64,000 nucleotides of DNA, from NCBI GenBank assembly GCA_027625915.1, contig JANTQA010000063.1:7893501-7957500 (forward strand). The letters run 5' to 3'. How positions within the stretch are numbered: position 1 is the stretch's first letter; each line of letters opens with the position of its first letter. The position numbers were made by a program, and so were the translations under genes. The notes under the pieces were generated by a model. That model did not search any database, was not told where the DNA came from, and was given only the letters and a program-made list of their open reading frames with translations. The DNA is from Anaeramoeba flamelloides. Taxonomy: Eukaryota; Metamonada; Anaeramoebidae. This document shows, in pieces, positions 46,001 through 57,300 of this stretch.

Positions 46001-49000
46001 AATGATGATGAGTCAAAATTTTTGATTTTTTTGAGGTCATTTTTCCATTGAGTTCTAGTGTTTTCATCTCTTTTTTACAGCCTCACATGAATTGGTCTAT
46101 CTCATCAATTTTTCTTTTGCAAACAGGAGTGCATTTTTGAACTTTGGTTATTGTTTTCACTTTTTTGTGAATACAAGTATATCTATATCCTTGATATCTG
46201 CCCTGATAAGATTAAAAATGTTCAATTCGTATACTAGCTGAGGTAAGATTACTACTTTGTAAAGTTGGATTTGGAGCGCATTTGATAATTTTTGGTTTAT
46301 ATATATATATATATATATATATAAACTTTGTTTCAGTCAAATTGGGCCCAACATTTTTTTCAAATATTGATTATTTTTTATCATTGGCCTTTTGAAGAAA
46401 AAATAAAAAATAAGTAGAATAATAGACATCAAAAAATTGTTGATATATGTCTGAAGTAAAACTAAAAAATCAATAGATTTTCGTAAAAAATTCAAAAACT
46501 CAAATTTTTAGGAAACTCATTGAGAAAAACAACAATTTTCATTTTGATCTCCAATTGAAGATGAATAATCAATAGGAAACAATTTTCACTTCATCTTCCA
46601 TACTTTTCTTTTAGAAATCAAGTCACCAAACTAAGTGCGTTGGGATTTGTGGTCTCTATTTGAAAAAGGAAATCAAAATGAATATTAAGTGAAAATTTTT
46701 CACATTTATTAATCAAATATCAAGATCAAAGATCGAATAAAATTCCAATAGAAATCAATATGGCTTCTCTACAATCATTTTCACTGTTTCAATAATATTA
46801 GAATGACAAGTTTTTACCTTCGTTACTATAAATTTTTTAAATAAGAAATTTGCAAATGAATCACGTTTTAAAAAAAAAATCAAAAAAAAAAAAATCAAAA
46901 TGTGAAAAAATGATTTCAATTTTGAAATCTCCTAAAAATAAATTTCTTCTTCTAATATCCATCCAAACTCTTTAAACACATGTATTTCGCATTTACACAT
47001 TACAACTGGGCCACTTTGACTGAAAAATGGTTTATATATCTATATGTATCTGTCAAAATCATCTTTAGCTTTTTCTTGATTTTTTTTTTTGATATGTGTT
47101 TTTTTATGAAGCCATCTCCCCTGATATTAAATAAATTTTAATTATGTTGTCCATTACGGTTGACCATTATTTATCTTTAGGTAATATTTAGTGATAATTG
47201 AGTCAATATTTGTTTCCGTAGATTCTTTTATTATTTGTAGTGATTCTCCTTCCATTATTAAGATTAAATTTTAAGGTGGGCACAACAAAAAAAAAAATTA
47301 TTGTTTATTTATTGATGAAAGAAGTGTAAATTACACTCTAAATGTCCTTTTAATTAAATTTCCTCAAAGATACGTAAATTAATAGATTTCACGATTTTTC
47401 AAGGAAAAGACACACCCAAATTTTTTTATGTTTAAAAAGCAAAAGCAAAAAATTGAAAAGAAAAAAGGAAAAAAAAAAATTAAAAACAGAAAAAAAAATT
47501 TAAGAATGGTTTATAAGAAGCAATTGGTAAAAAATCAAAAAAAAACCACAACATTATCTTTAATTAAGGATACCCAAAATCACAGCCACGATACTTTTGA
47601 TTGAATTAATAATTTGATAATTGATCATGAATTTTCATTTGGAGATCGTTATTTAATTGTTGTAATTTCTTTTTTTTTTTTTTGATCTTGATATGCTTTT
47701 AAACCTGTGGTCATTTTTAGCCTTTGCTTTTTGGTTTTTATTTTCAAGTTACTCATACTTTCGTGTTTCAGTGTCACAGTATTATCAAGTAGCCACTTGA
47801 TCTTTTTCCTTTGTAGCTCTTCTTCCCAATATAAAGAAAATTCAAACTGGGAAAAAATGTAAAAAAATAAAAAAAAAGTATTGTTAAATCCGTTGAAAAT
47901 TCTATTAACAATTATTGATTTATCAAAGATTAGATACCATCAAATAATTTTATTTGAGTTGTTCAATTTAACATACTCGGAATTTAACCAAATATCAGTC
48001 ATTGTAAAAAATTTTCCTGATCTAACGAAACAGATTACTTAACTGGGAAAAAGAAAATGAAAACAAAACAAAAAAGACAAAAAATAAAAATATTTTTGTA
48101 AAAATCAAAATTATATCCAAATTGAATGGAAATTGTAGTATTGCTATTCTTTTAACTGCTTTAACTGTGTCCAAAATTTTCGGGATTTGGTTTAGTAACA
48201 TAAAAAATCTAACACAAATCTAATTACGTGACAACCAAAATCCGTGGACACGTAACCAATCCTTTCCTTTTCATATTGATAGATAATAAACAGCATATGT
48301 TGCATAAATCTTTCAAATTAACAAACAAACATAAGCATATGTATGCTATATTAAAGGGATCTAGTTTGAGAGCTGTGTTATTCATAAAAATTTGAATAAA
48401 GAAGAAATAATAAAAAAAAATTATTAAAAAGAGAAAAGTATTTGGATAGAGTTCGAAATAAATATTTTTAAAATCAAAAAAAAAACTCTTTTCTGAAATT
48501 CAATACTTTTCTATAAAATAAAATCATTTCTTTTTTTATAAAATTTAATAAAGCAATAATTTCAAATTTTAAATATCCCAATAAAATTTAATAATTTCTT
48601 TTTATTTCTTATATTATTATTATTATTATTATTATTATATTTTTATGTATATTTTCATTAATTATCCTCAAAGAGTTTTTAAAGAAGAACAAAGTGGATA
48701 TGTTCAATTTTCCAAAGAAGAAACAGGTGAATTTGAATTATTATTTAATTTTAATTTTGAAGCAACAGATTCTGGAATTTTATTTTCAAGATCATTATAT
48801 AAGCCAAGTATTAATAAAAATGATAAAAAGTATACAAACATTATGATAGTAATTACTTCTGGTCACTCATTCATGATCAATTTTTTAGGTAACGATGAAT
48901 CAACTAAAATTTTATATGGATCACATCCAATAAAACAAGGTCCAAAATTTAAAAAATACCTTCCTTATCTCTTAATTTTGATGGCAATACTCCCTCGCGC

Positions 49001-49061
49001 ACTTTCTGCATTAAAAAAAAAGAAAAACCAACCAGATAATGAGGGAAAAAAAAATAATTAA
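43035..49061 (+). CDS. Predicted type I membrane protein of the secretory pathway, function unknown
   Basis: The model has three exons: 43035-43176, 43338-43551 and 48674-49061, giving 247 residues. Introns are GT-AG and every phase fits; the exon 2/3 junction rebuilds MGYLKIVFKEEQSGYV without a break. The acceptor of intron 1 could also be six bases further on. The N-terminus (MKKLFFVSIIFFLLFIFANC) is a clear signal peptide. A lumenal part of about 190 residues follows, probably beta-rich, with an acidic Ser/Glu/Thr stretch encoded around 43,420-43,500. Near the C-terminus YLPYLLILMAILPRALSAL is a membrane span, ending in a short Lys-rich cytosolic tail. The layout resembles small ER membrane proteins such as EMC7 or EMC10, but I see no decisive motif. 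Intron 2 is 5.1 kb and full of nested mobile elements. Confidence 0.6.
44560..44690 (+). repeat. Direct repeat of the family D left end
   Basis: It is about 90 percent like 45,262-45,405 by eye, sharing TTTGATACTTTTCGAAA.TCAACCCCACTTGAAAA. Probably a separate, truncated family D copy or a local duplication, since the rest of the element does not follow. Confidence 0.55.
45587..47878 (-). mobile_element. LINE remnant A (minus strand), interrupted by a TIR element
   Basis: Reading leftward on the minus strand from about 47,280 gives LILIMEGESLQIIKES, the segment just after the reverse-transcriptase catalytic Asp pair. Then come GDGFIKKHISKKKIKKKL and, beyond the inserted TIR element, LYKVVILPQLVYELNIFN, a standard post-RT segment of LINE ORF2. 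Frames shift several times, so it is dead. A further protein-like minus-strand stretch (RKKIKWLLDNTVTLKHES) lies near 47,760-47,830. It shares the LILIME motif with LINE remnant C and so belongs to the same family. Confidence 0.65.
46322..47034. mobile_element. TIR element with TTTCAGTCAAA ends, copy 2
   Basis: Ends at 46,331-46,350 and 47,007-47,025 are near-perfect inverted repeats and match copy 1 at 31.3 kb throughout, including the nested hairpin (46,545-46,735). It interrupts LINE remnant A within a TATATA array (46,299-46,322), so it is younger than that LINE. Confidence 0.8.
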
Positions 49062-49956
49062 GATATTCAATGTTAAACTTTTAATACCATAATACGAAAA
49101 AATCAAAAATTACTATATTTAAATTATAGAGTACTTTTTAATTCTATTTAGAGGAATTATTAACAACACCATATTCACATTTAATAATATTTTTAATTCT
49201 CGTCAATCCATTTTTTGGATTTTTTTGGTTAATTTTGAATATATCTATATATATTTTATTTTTAACAAATAAACACCTCTATTCATGCTAATTTGCTTTT
49301 TGATTTCGAGTATTTCTTTTTTGTAATTTATGTGATCTGTTTCTATCTATTTAGATAAATATATAAATATATATGTATATGTATATATTCCCATTGCAAC
49401 CCAAGATTGGTCTAATTGCATTTTAATATTATTTTTTTATTTGAATTATTACAAAAGATACTAAGCTATAGAATTCATAAATAATTACCTTAAAAAGAAA
49501 ATTTTATAATTAAAAATTGTATAGGAGTTAACCATAAAAAAATAGTTTTAAAAATATTTTTTATATTTTTTGAATATTTGTTATTTTATTTTTAGTGATT
49601 TTATTCTTTTAAAAATGAAAAATTTTTTTGTAATATTTTTTTCTAAAAGGTTGTCTAAACATAAAAACTTTTGAGTTTTAAAGAATATAAAAGATCGATC
49701 TTTTTTGTATATATTAATATACAACCATTCGAAATGTCGAAAATTATCTAAATCTTTGTAATAAATTTACTCATTATCTGAAAACTGTTGATATCTAAAC
49801 AAAAAGGTGGTAGTACTTTTGATTTTGGTTAGATATTGGATATATTTTAATTAGATTTATTATTGTGTGATTGATGCACGATTTCTTTAACAAAAAAATC
49901 ATAATTTTTTAAAATATTAAAAAAAAAATTGATAAAAGTATGTTTTTTATTTTAAT
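49062..49956. other. Spacer between the membrane protein and the 5S gene
   Basis: AT-rich, with a short TATATA/GTATAT cluster near 49,365-49,390. No exon, promoter element or repeat family is recognised. Confidence 0.4.
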
Positions 49957-50077
49957 GTATTCGGCCATACCCAATTTAATAATCCTGGACACATTCCGAA
50001 CCCAGAAGATCAACGAATTGAGGGCTAAGCTAGTTAGTGAGATGGGGAACCTCTCGCGAACACTTGGTGCTGAATAC
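49957..50077 (+). rRNA. 5S ribosomal RNA
   Basis: The 121-base length is canonical. The 5' end GTATTCGGC pairs with the 3' end GCTGAATAC over nine base pairs (one G-U), forming helix I. GGCCATACC is the usual start of loop A. CCTGGACACATTCCGAACC..AG gives helix III and loop C, and GTGAGATGGGGAACCTCTCGC forms the helix IV/V hairpin around the GGGGAACC loop. GGGCTAAGC corresponds to the A-box part of the internal RNA polymerase III promoter. A run of eight T (50,078-50,085) directly follows, as expected for a Pol III terminator. Only one copy is present, so 5S is dispersed or this is a solitary copy. It overlaps meaningless frames on both strands. Confidence 0.93.
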
Positions 50078-50085
50078 TTTTTTTT
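50078..50085 (+). terminator. RNA polymerase III terminator of the 5S gene
   Basis: Eight T residues follow the last paired base of helix I. A T-run is the standard Pol III stop signal. Confidence 0.8.
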
Positions 50086-50883
50086 ATCAATTTTCGAAAA
50101 TACTTTTTTAAATTTCGACTTTTTCAAATATAGACAAAAAAGAAAAAAAAAATTATTGAATAAAAAGAATTAAATCTAGATTTCGGACCTATTCTTTTTT
50201 TTATAAAAACAAAATTTTATAACAAATTTAGATTTTTTTTTCAATATATTTTCGATTACTAAAAATATCAAAAAACAGTCTCTTATTATTTAATTCCAAT
50301 CTTGAAACATCAAAATTAATGTCATCTATCAAACTAATATATATATATACTTTGTTAAAATAAATTTTGATAATTTTTTTTATAATATCAAAGTGATCAA
50401 ATTAATAAAATTTTTCTAATTAAACTCACTTCAAAAATGTATATTTTTAGTCACATTAACAAATCAAAATCAAAATAATATTCCTTTATCGTAAAAAATA
50501 TCAAAGATACTATTATTGTTGATATTTATAATTTGAATTCATTATTAAATCCAAATTATTGGATTTTTTTGAACGGGTGTGCATTACCATAAATAATCGA
50601 TATCTTAAATGATATTTGAATTGAAGGATTATTAACATAAATAATCAAATTTTACTTTCATTTTATTCTTATCATAAACATATGAATATCAATTCTACAT
50701 AATTTCTTAAATTTTTTCGTATCCTATATAGAAGAAAAACTTTTCTATTATAAATTATGGTTTCTGGTTTGATCAAAATGTAATTACAAAAAAATAGTAA
50801 AATCAAATTATCTATGATTAAAACAAGAAAAATATAACACTTAAGCTTGAAGAGACAATCAAAAAATCAGTAAGCTAAACCCC

Positions 50884-51412
50884 AATTCAAAATTTTTAAC
50901 ACACAAAAATTCGATTTGTGAAAAAAAAACTTATTTAATCAATTCAAGAAGATTTACCAAATTAGAACCATTCAAAAATTGAAATGTTAACACTTGTTTA
51001 TAAATTACAATACTCACAAAACAATAAATAAATAATTATCAATACAAATAAATCATGGGTGTGTTAAAAATTTTGGAGAGAGCAAAACAAAAAAAAATAC
51101 ATTGGTAAATTTGTTGAAATTCTATTAGGAATATTGATCGATCAAAGGTTAGATACTACCAACTAATTTTATTTGAGTTCTTCTATTTGGAACAACTTGG
51201 CTTTAACCTAATATCAATTGTTCAAAAAAATTTGGATCAAACAAAACAAATTACGTAATTCAAACAATGAAATGAATAATCAAAAAAACTAAAAGATGAA
51301 AAAATGATTTTCATATTTTACAAAAATCAAAATTATCTCCAATTTCAATGAAATTGTATTATTGTGATTGCTTGGACCGTTTTAGCTGTGTGGAAAATTT
51401 TGAATTTTAGTT
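50884..51412. mobile_element. Family D TIR element, uninterrupted copy
   Basis: The ends AAACCCCAATTCAAAATTTT and AAAATTTTGAATTTTAGTTT face each other as imperfect inverted repeats, followed inward by ACACAC / GTGTG words. The left half matches 45,356-45,574 and the right half 47,870-48,205 at roughly 70-80 percent. No coding frame; a non-autonomous element of about 530 bases. Confidence 0.6.
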
Positions 51413-51429
51413 TATTTCCTATAAAGTGG

Positions 51430-51850
51430 GGCCAATTTATTTTAAAATATTTCTTTTAAACAGAATCTTCAAAAAAGTATTTAAACATCCGAAATCATAA
51501 AATGCTATTTATTGATTGTTGGTAATAATTCAATTTGTTATTTAGTATTATTTTACATAAATCAAAAATATTTAAATTTCAGATCTCTATTTTATCTGAT
51601 ATTTTTCATCAGTGAAAATTGGTGTTTATTTTTTTCTTTTTGATATAAAAAATGCTTTTCCTTAACTTGTTTTATCTCAACAAATTGTCAAATATAATTG
51701 AAAGAATATAAATACATTTTGTTGTTTAAAAATCTTATTTGTATCCTTTCCATATTTCCAGTTTTATATTGAAATGGGTCTTACATTGTTTTTTTAAAAA
51801 AAAAAATGCTTTTTTTTTTCATTTTTGGGAAATATTTCAACTTACATATT
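51430..51850 (-). repeat. Dispersed repeat family B, copy 3 (reverse)
   Basis: The reverse complement of about 20,840-21,300. Anchors are TGTTGGTAATAATTCAAT, TATCTGATATTTTT and TTTTTGATATAAAAAATG. It abuts the family D element on its left. Confidence 0.55.
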
Positions 51851-52179
51851 TTGAAATAAAAGCCTTATCTGGTGATTTAATCGATATTAATATTAATTTT
51901 TTTTTGGTATTGTCAATTAAGGAATACTTTCACAAAAAATGATGATTTTTTATGAAATGTAAAAAAAATGTCCAACTTTATTTCGAAATACCTTAAAATA
52001 TCTGATTTTTTTTGAAATCTTTTAAATTCTAAAAAAATACATAAAGATATTCTTGAGTTTTTATGTCCGTTGTTACAATCAATAAATTTTCAGAACTGAA
52101 CAGAAAACCATAACAAAAGTGTAGTTAGATTTTTTTTTAATGTTGAAATAGAAAGAAGATTTCAATAATTTTCTTTTTA

Positions 52180-52620
52180 TTTCTGAAATTACAAAAAACT
52201 GAAACGCTTTTAACTTTTAAAGAATTATAGATAATTCAATAAAATCGCTGATTTTACACAATTCTTTTAAATTTTAGAAAAGAGCACTTAGGAATTCTTG
52301 GGTTTTTCTGTTTCCTTTGGAAAATCTATAGATTTCTTTAGTTTTTTTTGAGTTTTCTATTTCTAAGGAAAATATTTTGATTTTCGATAGGTTTTTTTAA
52401 GTTTTCTATTTATTTGGAAAATTAATAGATTTTCCGAATAAAATAGAAAAACTAAAAAAAACCTAGAACACTTCACAAATTTAATAGAAAACCTAAAAAA
52501 AAAAAAACCTAGAACACTTAGGAATATAATAGAAAACCATAATAAAAACCTAGAACATTTAACAGATAAACAGAAAACCTGAAAAAAAATTTTCGCTAAG
52601 CTAGGCACTCTAAGATATGA
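52180..52620 (-). repeat. AACCTA/AACGG palindromic block, copy 4
   Basis: Modules shared with the other copies: TATTTCTGAAATTAC, AAAGAATTATAGATAATTC, repeated CCTAGAACACTTCACAAA and its inverse, and the edge word GCTAGGCACTCTAAG. It lies directly 3' (minus-strand sense) of LINE remnant B, which ends at 52,726. Confidence 0.65.
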
Positions 52621-52699
52621 ATTTTTATTTACATTATTATTATACTTTAAAATATTAAAATATTTTTTTTTTTTTTTTTATTTTTTGAAGAGAGAAAAT

Positions 52700-53300
52700 T
52701 GCTTTTCTCCTGTGTGTCCTAATTTCTAAACTTTTTTTAGAAATTTTGTTAAAGAATCACAAATTTTATTATCACTTACTAATGATAATATATATGATGA
52801 ATTCTTTTTATTAATAATATCTCTGATATTATTAATTTTTTTATTTTTTTCAAAAAATTCAGATATCCAGATTTTTCGATTTATTTTATAGGTCGGACAG
52901 TCCCATAAAAAATGATCGAAATCTTCAATGATATCAATATTTAACTTTTCTTTACATAAATCACAATTTTTATTTTTATTTTTACTTGTTACATAAGAGT
53001 ACCTATTTAAACAATTAGTAAAATTTCGAAATTTTAGAATTGTTTTTGAAGCTTTCCAGTTTAAATATTTTTGTTGTTTGAAATTGCAATTTTGTTGTTT
53101 TATAATTTTTAGATATTGTTGAACTTTCCCACTAGGTGAATTTTCCAATTTGGTTAATCGAAAAACTTTTAATTCTAAATCTAATAATTTTAATCCCTTA
53201 GTGTGCCAATTAATATTTTCATTTTCCAAAAAATATTAAAATATTATTGACCGTTCCATCCCATACAATTAATTCTTCAGTTTTCTCATAAATCATTTAG
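52700..53300 (-). mobile_element. LINE remnant B: C-terminal part of ORF2
   Basis: A minus-strand frame of 167 residues (53,229-52,726) ends at a natural stop. It contains CDLCKEK..........EDFDHFLWDCPTY, the C-x2-C...H-x4-C zinc-binding motif at the C-terminus of many non-LTR retrotransposon polymerases. Upstream on the same strand, ELIVWDGT is readable before the frame is lost. It is a 5'-truncated LINE, consistent with aborted reverse transcription. The intact 167-codon frame suggests it is younger than remnants A and C. Confidence 0.75.
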
Positions 53301-54393
53301 ATTTTATGATCTATTAATTTTGAGTTTTGAAATTTCTAATTAATACTTTTTTACCTTTTTTGAAAAAATGCCAATTTTTTCGCTATAAGTTTAAATACCA
53401 ATAATTTCTAATTTACAATTTCTTTTTGAGGTAAATCTTCACCAAAAAATGAAACCATAGTTACGTCTATTTTTGCTTCAGTTGATGGATTTTATTGGGG
53501 AGATATTTTCATCTTGCTTTCCTTAATCAATTCTTCATAATCTTTTCCTTTTGGATTCTTATTTGAGACAAATGTATACCAAAATATTGTATACAAACAC
53601 CACCAAATCAATATCCTTCAATCTCTTAGGAAATAATTAGGAAAGAAAAATGAAAAGTTAAGATGAAGTGAAAATTTTCCCCCATATATTATTCAGACAC
53701 CAGTAAAAAAAAAAAAACAATACTAAGTGACAATTTTTTAATCTTATTTGAAGAGAAAAAAACGATTAGTTTTCTAAAGTGGGAGAGTTATTGATTGTCC
53801 CCCTTATTTTCTCTTCTGATATTTTTTTTTAAAATTTTTTTTTTTGAAAACCTTCATATTTACTTTCCAAAGTTAATGTGTTTTAACTAAAATAAGGAGA
53901 CAAAATAAACGGTTTTCTTTAATACCTATTCAAAATATTTCTCAAATTAAGTCAGTTCTTTCCAAAGAACTTCTTGAAAACTTATTAATCTTCAGTACGA
54001 CAAGTAATTTCACTATTAAAAATTTCTCTGTAATAATTAAAATGAAAAAAAACAAAAGGTATATGGTTTTTCTCATATTCACACATTCTGCCCTTTTGGT
54101 TACAATAATTCTTGATTAAAAAAATTACTGAAAAAAAGCGTCTTCAACAATTGAAAGAAACATAAATAAATTGAATTCCTTCGATCATCAAAAACAATTA
54201 TTGGAACAAAAAACTTGACTTCAAACTCAATAGCAATGTAAATGAGATACAAACAATGAGTGTAGAGGGTAACTTATCAGAATAATAGGAAAATTAAATA
54301 TAAATCAAACAAAATTTATTTTTTCTCGTATTCTTCTTTACTTTTTCTTTTTTTTTTATAACAGGAAAAAATATTTAAGAAAAAGGAAGATCA

Positions 54394-57300
54394 ATGAGTC
54401 AAGAAAAAAATGAGAACTTTACAATTCTTGACAAACAATGGAAGCGGTGTTATGGGATGAATACCAAAAAAAAACAAGATGAAAAATTAAAAAATTTAGT
54501 ACCACTTTTCTGTGATTTTTATATCAAGAGATCAAGCACTAACACAAAACAAATTTTTTATAATGAGAAATATTTAGCAAAGAGGCTGAGTATGCTTTTA
54601 GGGGAATTAATAAAACGGATAACAACAACCCCGTTTCAAGAAAACAAGAAAAACAAACAAACAAAACAAAATTCCACTTCATATCCAATCAACTCATTGT
54701 TCAACGTTTTTCAGCAACAACACTTGCTTTTATTAAACTATTTAATTTGTATTAACAACCTTGCTAATAGAACCGAAAATCTTACAACAATTGTTTCTTC
54801 CTTATTTCCTTCTCTTTTTCATCTTTTTCAAATCTTAACAAATTGTCATTTTCAAGAAAAACCAAAAAGAAAATTTGAGAAGAAGGAAAACGAATTTGAA
54901 AAAGATGAAGAAATAGAAAAAGAAAAAGAAAAAGGAAAAGAAAAAGAAAAAGGAAAAGAAAAAGAAAAAGGAAAAGAAAAAGGAAAAGAACAAGAAAAAG
55001 AAAAAGAAAAAGAAAAAGAAAAAGAAAAAGGAAAAGAAAAAGAAAAAGAAAAAGGAAAAAAGGAAAGAAAACAAGAAAAAAAATTGGAACCAACACAACC
55101 ACAGAGCAAATGTAAATCATCGAATTTTTTTGTTTTTTATTCTTTTGTTTTTGAAAAAATACAATGAAATAGTGAAATTCTCTTTGTTGCTAGAATAAAC
55201 TTTCATTATTCTCGCAATGATCTTTTTTCAAAAATGTTTAAATCATAAATTACCTTATTTTTTTGAAGCAGAAAACAAAAAAAAAAAAATTGATTCAAAA
55301 AAAGATTACAGTGGTTCTAGCCCCACTGTAAAAATTTCTAATTACATGTATATTAGTTGCCTATTATAAAATTGTCATTTATGAAATAGAAAATTCAATT
55401 CCTTTCAAATGATATAAATTTCAATGTCTATTACACTATCAGACAATTGTTTTTTTTTAAAAGAAACAAAGACAAAAATGGAATTTCAAAAGAAAAGAAA
55501 TCAAAGAAACAACAGCAAACACTAAAAATATTTTTTCGATCCTTACTTTTAAATTGTGTAAACCTGATATTTTTGCAATTTTGTAAATTGAAGATCTCTG
55601 CAAATGAATAAGCTTTTTTATGAATTTGTTTGTTTATGATAAAGAATCTAAAAATCTGATAACGAAAATTTATAATCTTGTATTATAAAATTTACGGTTT
55701 CTCATAACCCTTCGTAACCATTTTACGGTTTATGATACATTTAAAATTTTACCATGGAAAATCGATGTCTATATCTTATGAATTTTCGTGGTAGTGTTAG
55801 GGCGGCTGTAACAAAAGTGAATGAAGAAATTTAACAAAAAGAAAATTAAACAAAACATAATTAATTTTGCTTTTGATGTATTTGTAATTATTGTCTTTTC
55901 AATTATTAAGAAATAAGAAATCAGAAAACTTCAAAAATACTACAGCCGTTCCAAACCTACCGTGAAATCTGGGTGTTTGAAATATTCCTTAAAATACCCG
56001 AAAATCGAAAATACCCGAAAATTTTTTAACCACATAAAAACATGTTATGGGAAACTTCGAAGAAATCCTAGTGCCAATATACTCAGTTTAACGGTAAAAC
56101 AACAATTTTACTTTCAGACAAAATATATTTTTATTTTTGAATTTTCTATTTTAAGTCCCTCTAATGAGTTTTTGTTACCTTTTGAGTATATTTGAGTAAT
56201 TTTTGGTACTTATTAGGGTAAGTAAATATTTATGTAAGAGTATGCTTGGGTTTGGTATGGGTTGTGTTAGTTTTGGCATGGTGTGTGTTTGTATGTTTTG
56301 GCTAAACCAATTTCTTTTATGGAATGAAAAGTTAAAATAAGGTTTTGCTTGGGCCACCTTGAGTAGGATATGGGTATGTATTGTACGATTAGATATTATT
56401 CAGTTATTTTTGTATTGTATTTAACATTACAAAATTATGGGTAATGATACACAATTAGAAATTTCTTTACAAGTACATGTTCTCTCATTTCGTTAATACC
56501 ATTTTGAAATGATCAGAAATGTTATAGTCATCTAAAATACCAACGCCTTTCACACAAAATGGGTTGAGTACTCTTCCCTAAAATTTAAATTTTTTGAATT
56601 TTGATATTTTCCGACAAAAAAATTTTTTTCCACCATAAAATTACAAATTTACCTTAAAACTGAGTATATTGACACCAGGGTTTCTTAGAAGTTGTTTAAA
56701 AAGAGTTTTTCCGTAGTTAAAAACTTTTCCAGTATTTTCGATTTTCGGGTATTTTCGGGAAAATTTGATAGATTCGTGAAATATATGATAAACAGAAAAT
56801 TCATTTTCTGTATCATACTTGACTTTTTATGATAGTATTTTATGGCTATGTGATGCATATTACAAACTGTGAAATTTTATAATAGAACAAAAATTTCCAA
56901 TAAAGAATAAATATTAAAATTTGAATTTTTGACTCCAAACTTCTGATGATCAAAACAATTTATAAAAATTTTCAGGTTTTTGGCCGATTCTTAATTTCTA
57001 AAAACCTTAAAATCAAAAGGCAAGACCATTTCAAAGAAATCATCAAATTCTATCTTCGATCTTTACAAATTTTGCTTTGAATTTTTGAATTTGTTTCGTA
57101 AACAACAAGATTTTAATCTCTAGTCTTTCAAATAAAATTTTTTTTTAAAAAACCTATTACAAACCATAAAATATATATGATAACATATAACCGAAGATTT
57201 TGTTTTTGTATTTAACACAGACAATAAAGTTAATTTCTATGTCTGTCAAATTTCACGGTAGGTTTGGAACGGCTGCACTGTTTTGATATTTAAATGGGAG

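Larger units (their letters stand above)
45356..48205. mobile_element. Family D TIR element, split by a LINE insertion
   Basis: The left part, 45,356-45,586, and right part, 47,879-48,205, together match the uninterrupted copy at 50,884-51,412. The outer ends CCCCACTTGAAAATTTTTG and the GTGTCCAAAATTTTC region are inverted versions of one another. The word TATTGTTAA sits at both inner edges (45,578-45,586 and 47,879-47,887), as expected of a 9-base target duplication made when the LINE inserted. Confidence 0.6.
43552..48673 (+). other. Membrane-protein intron 2 (5.12 kb), nested mobile elements
   Basis: It begins GTAAGA and ends CAAAG. It contains a direct repeat pair (about 44,560-44,690 and 45,262-45,405), and a family D element split into 45,356-45,586 and 47,879-48,205. 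Between those halves lie LINE fragments, and within the LINE a TIR element at 46,322-47,034. The remaining roughly 1 kb at each end is AT-rich without recognisable content. Confidence 0.65.
50086..54393. other. Repeat-rich spacer between 5S and the BEACH gene
   Basis: It holds an intact family D element (50,884-51,412), a reverse copy of family B (about 51,430-51,850), a palindromic block (about 52,180-52,620) and LINE remnant B (52,700-53,300, perhaps to about 53,600). Half of a TACTGGTATTT hairpin appears near 53,660-53,710. No host exon is supported. Confidence 0.5.

Noticed and set aside
49909-50173. Overlapping 72- and 77-codon frames on both strands around 50.0 kb
   Set aside because: They overlay the 5S rRNA gene, whose structure and length are far more specific. 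The frames exist because 5S lacks stops in those registers.
54782-55120. Phe/Leu- and Ser/Phe-rich antisense frames
   Set aside because: They are simply the reverse strand of the Lys/Glu-encoding purine array in BEACH exon 1. The same applies to antisense frames at 8033-8314, 17,181-17,408 and 39,190-39,525.
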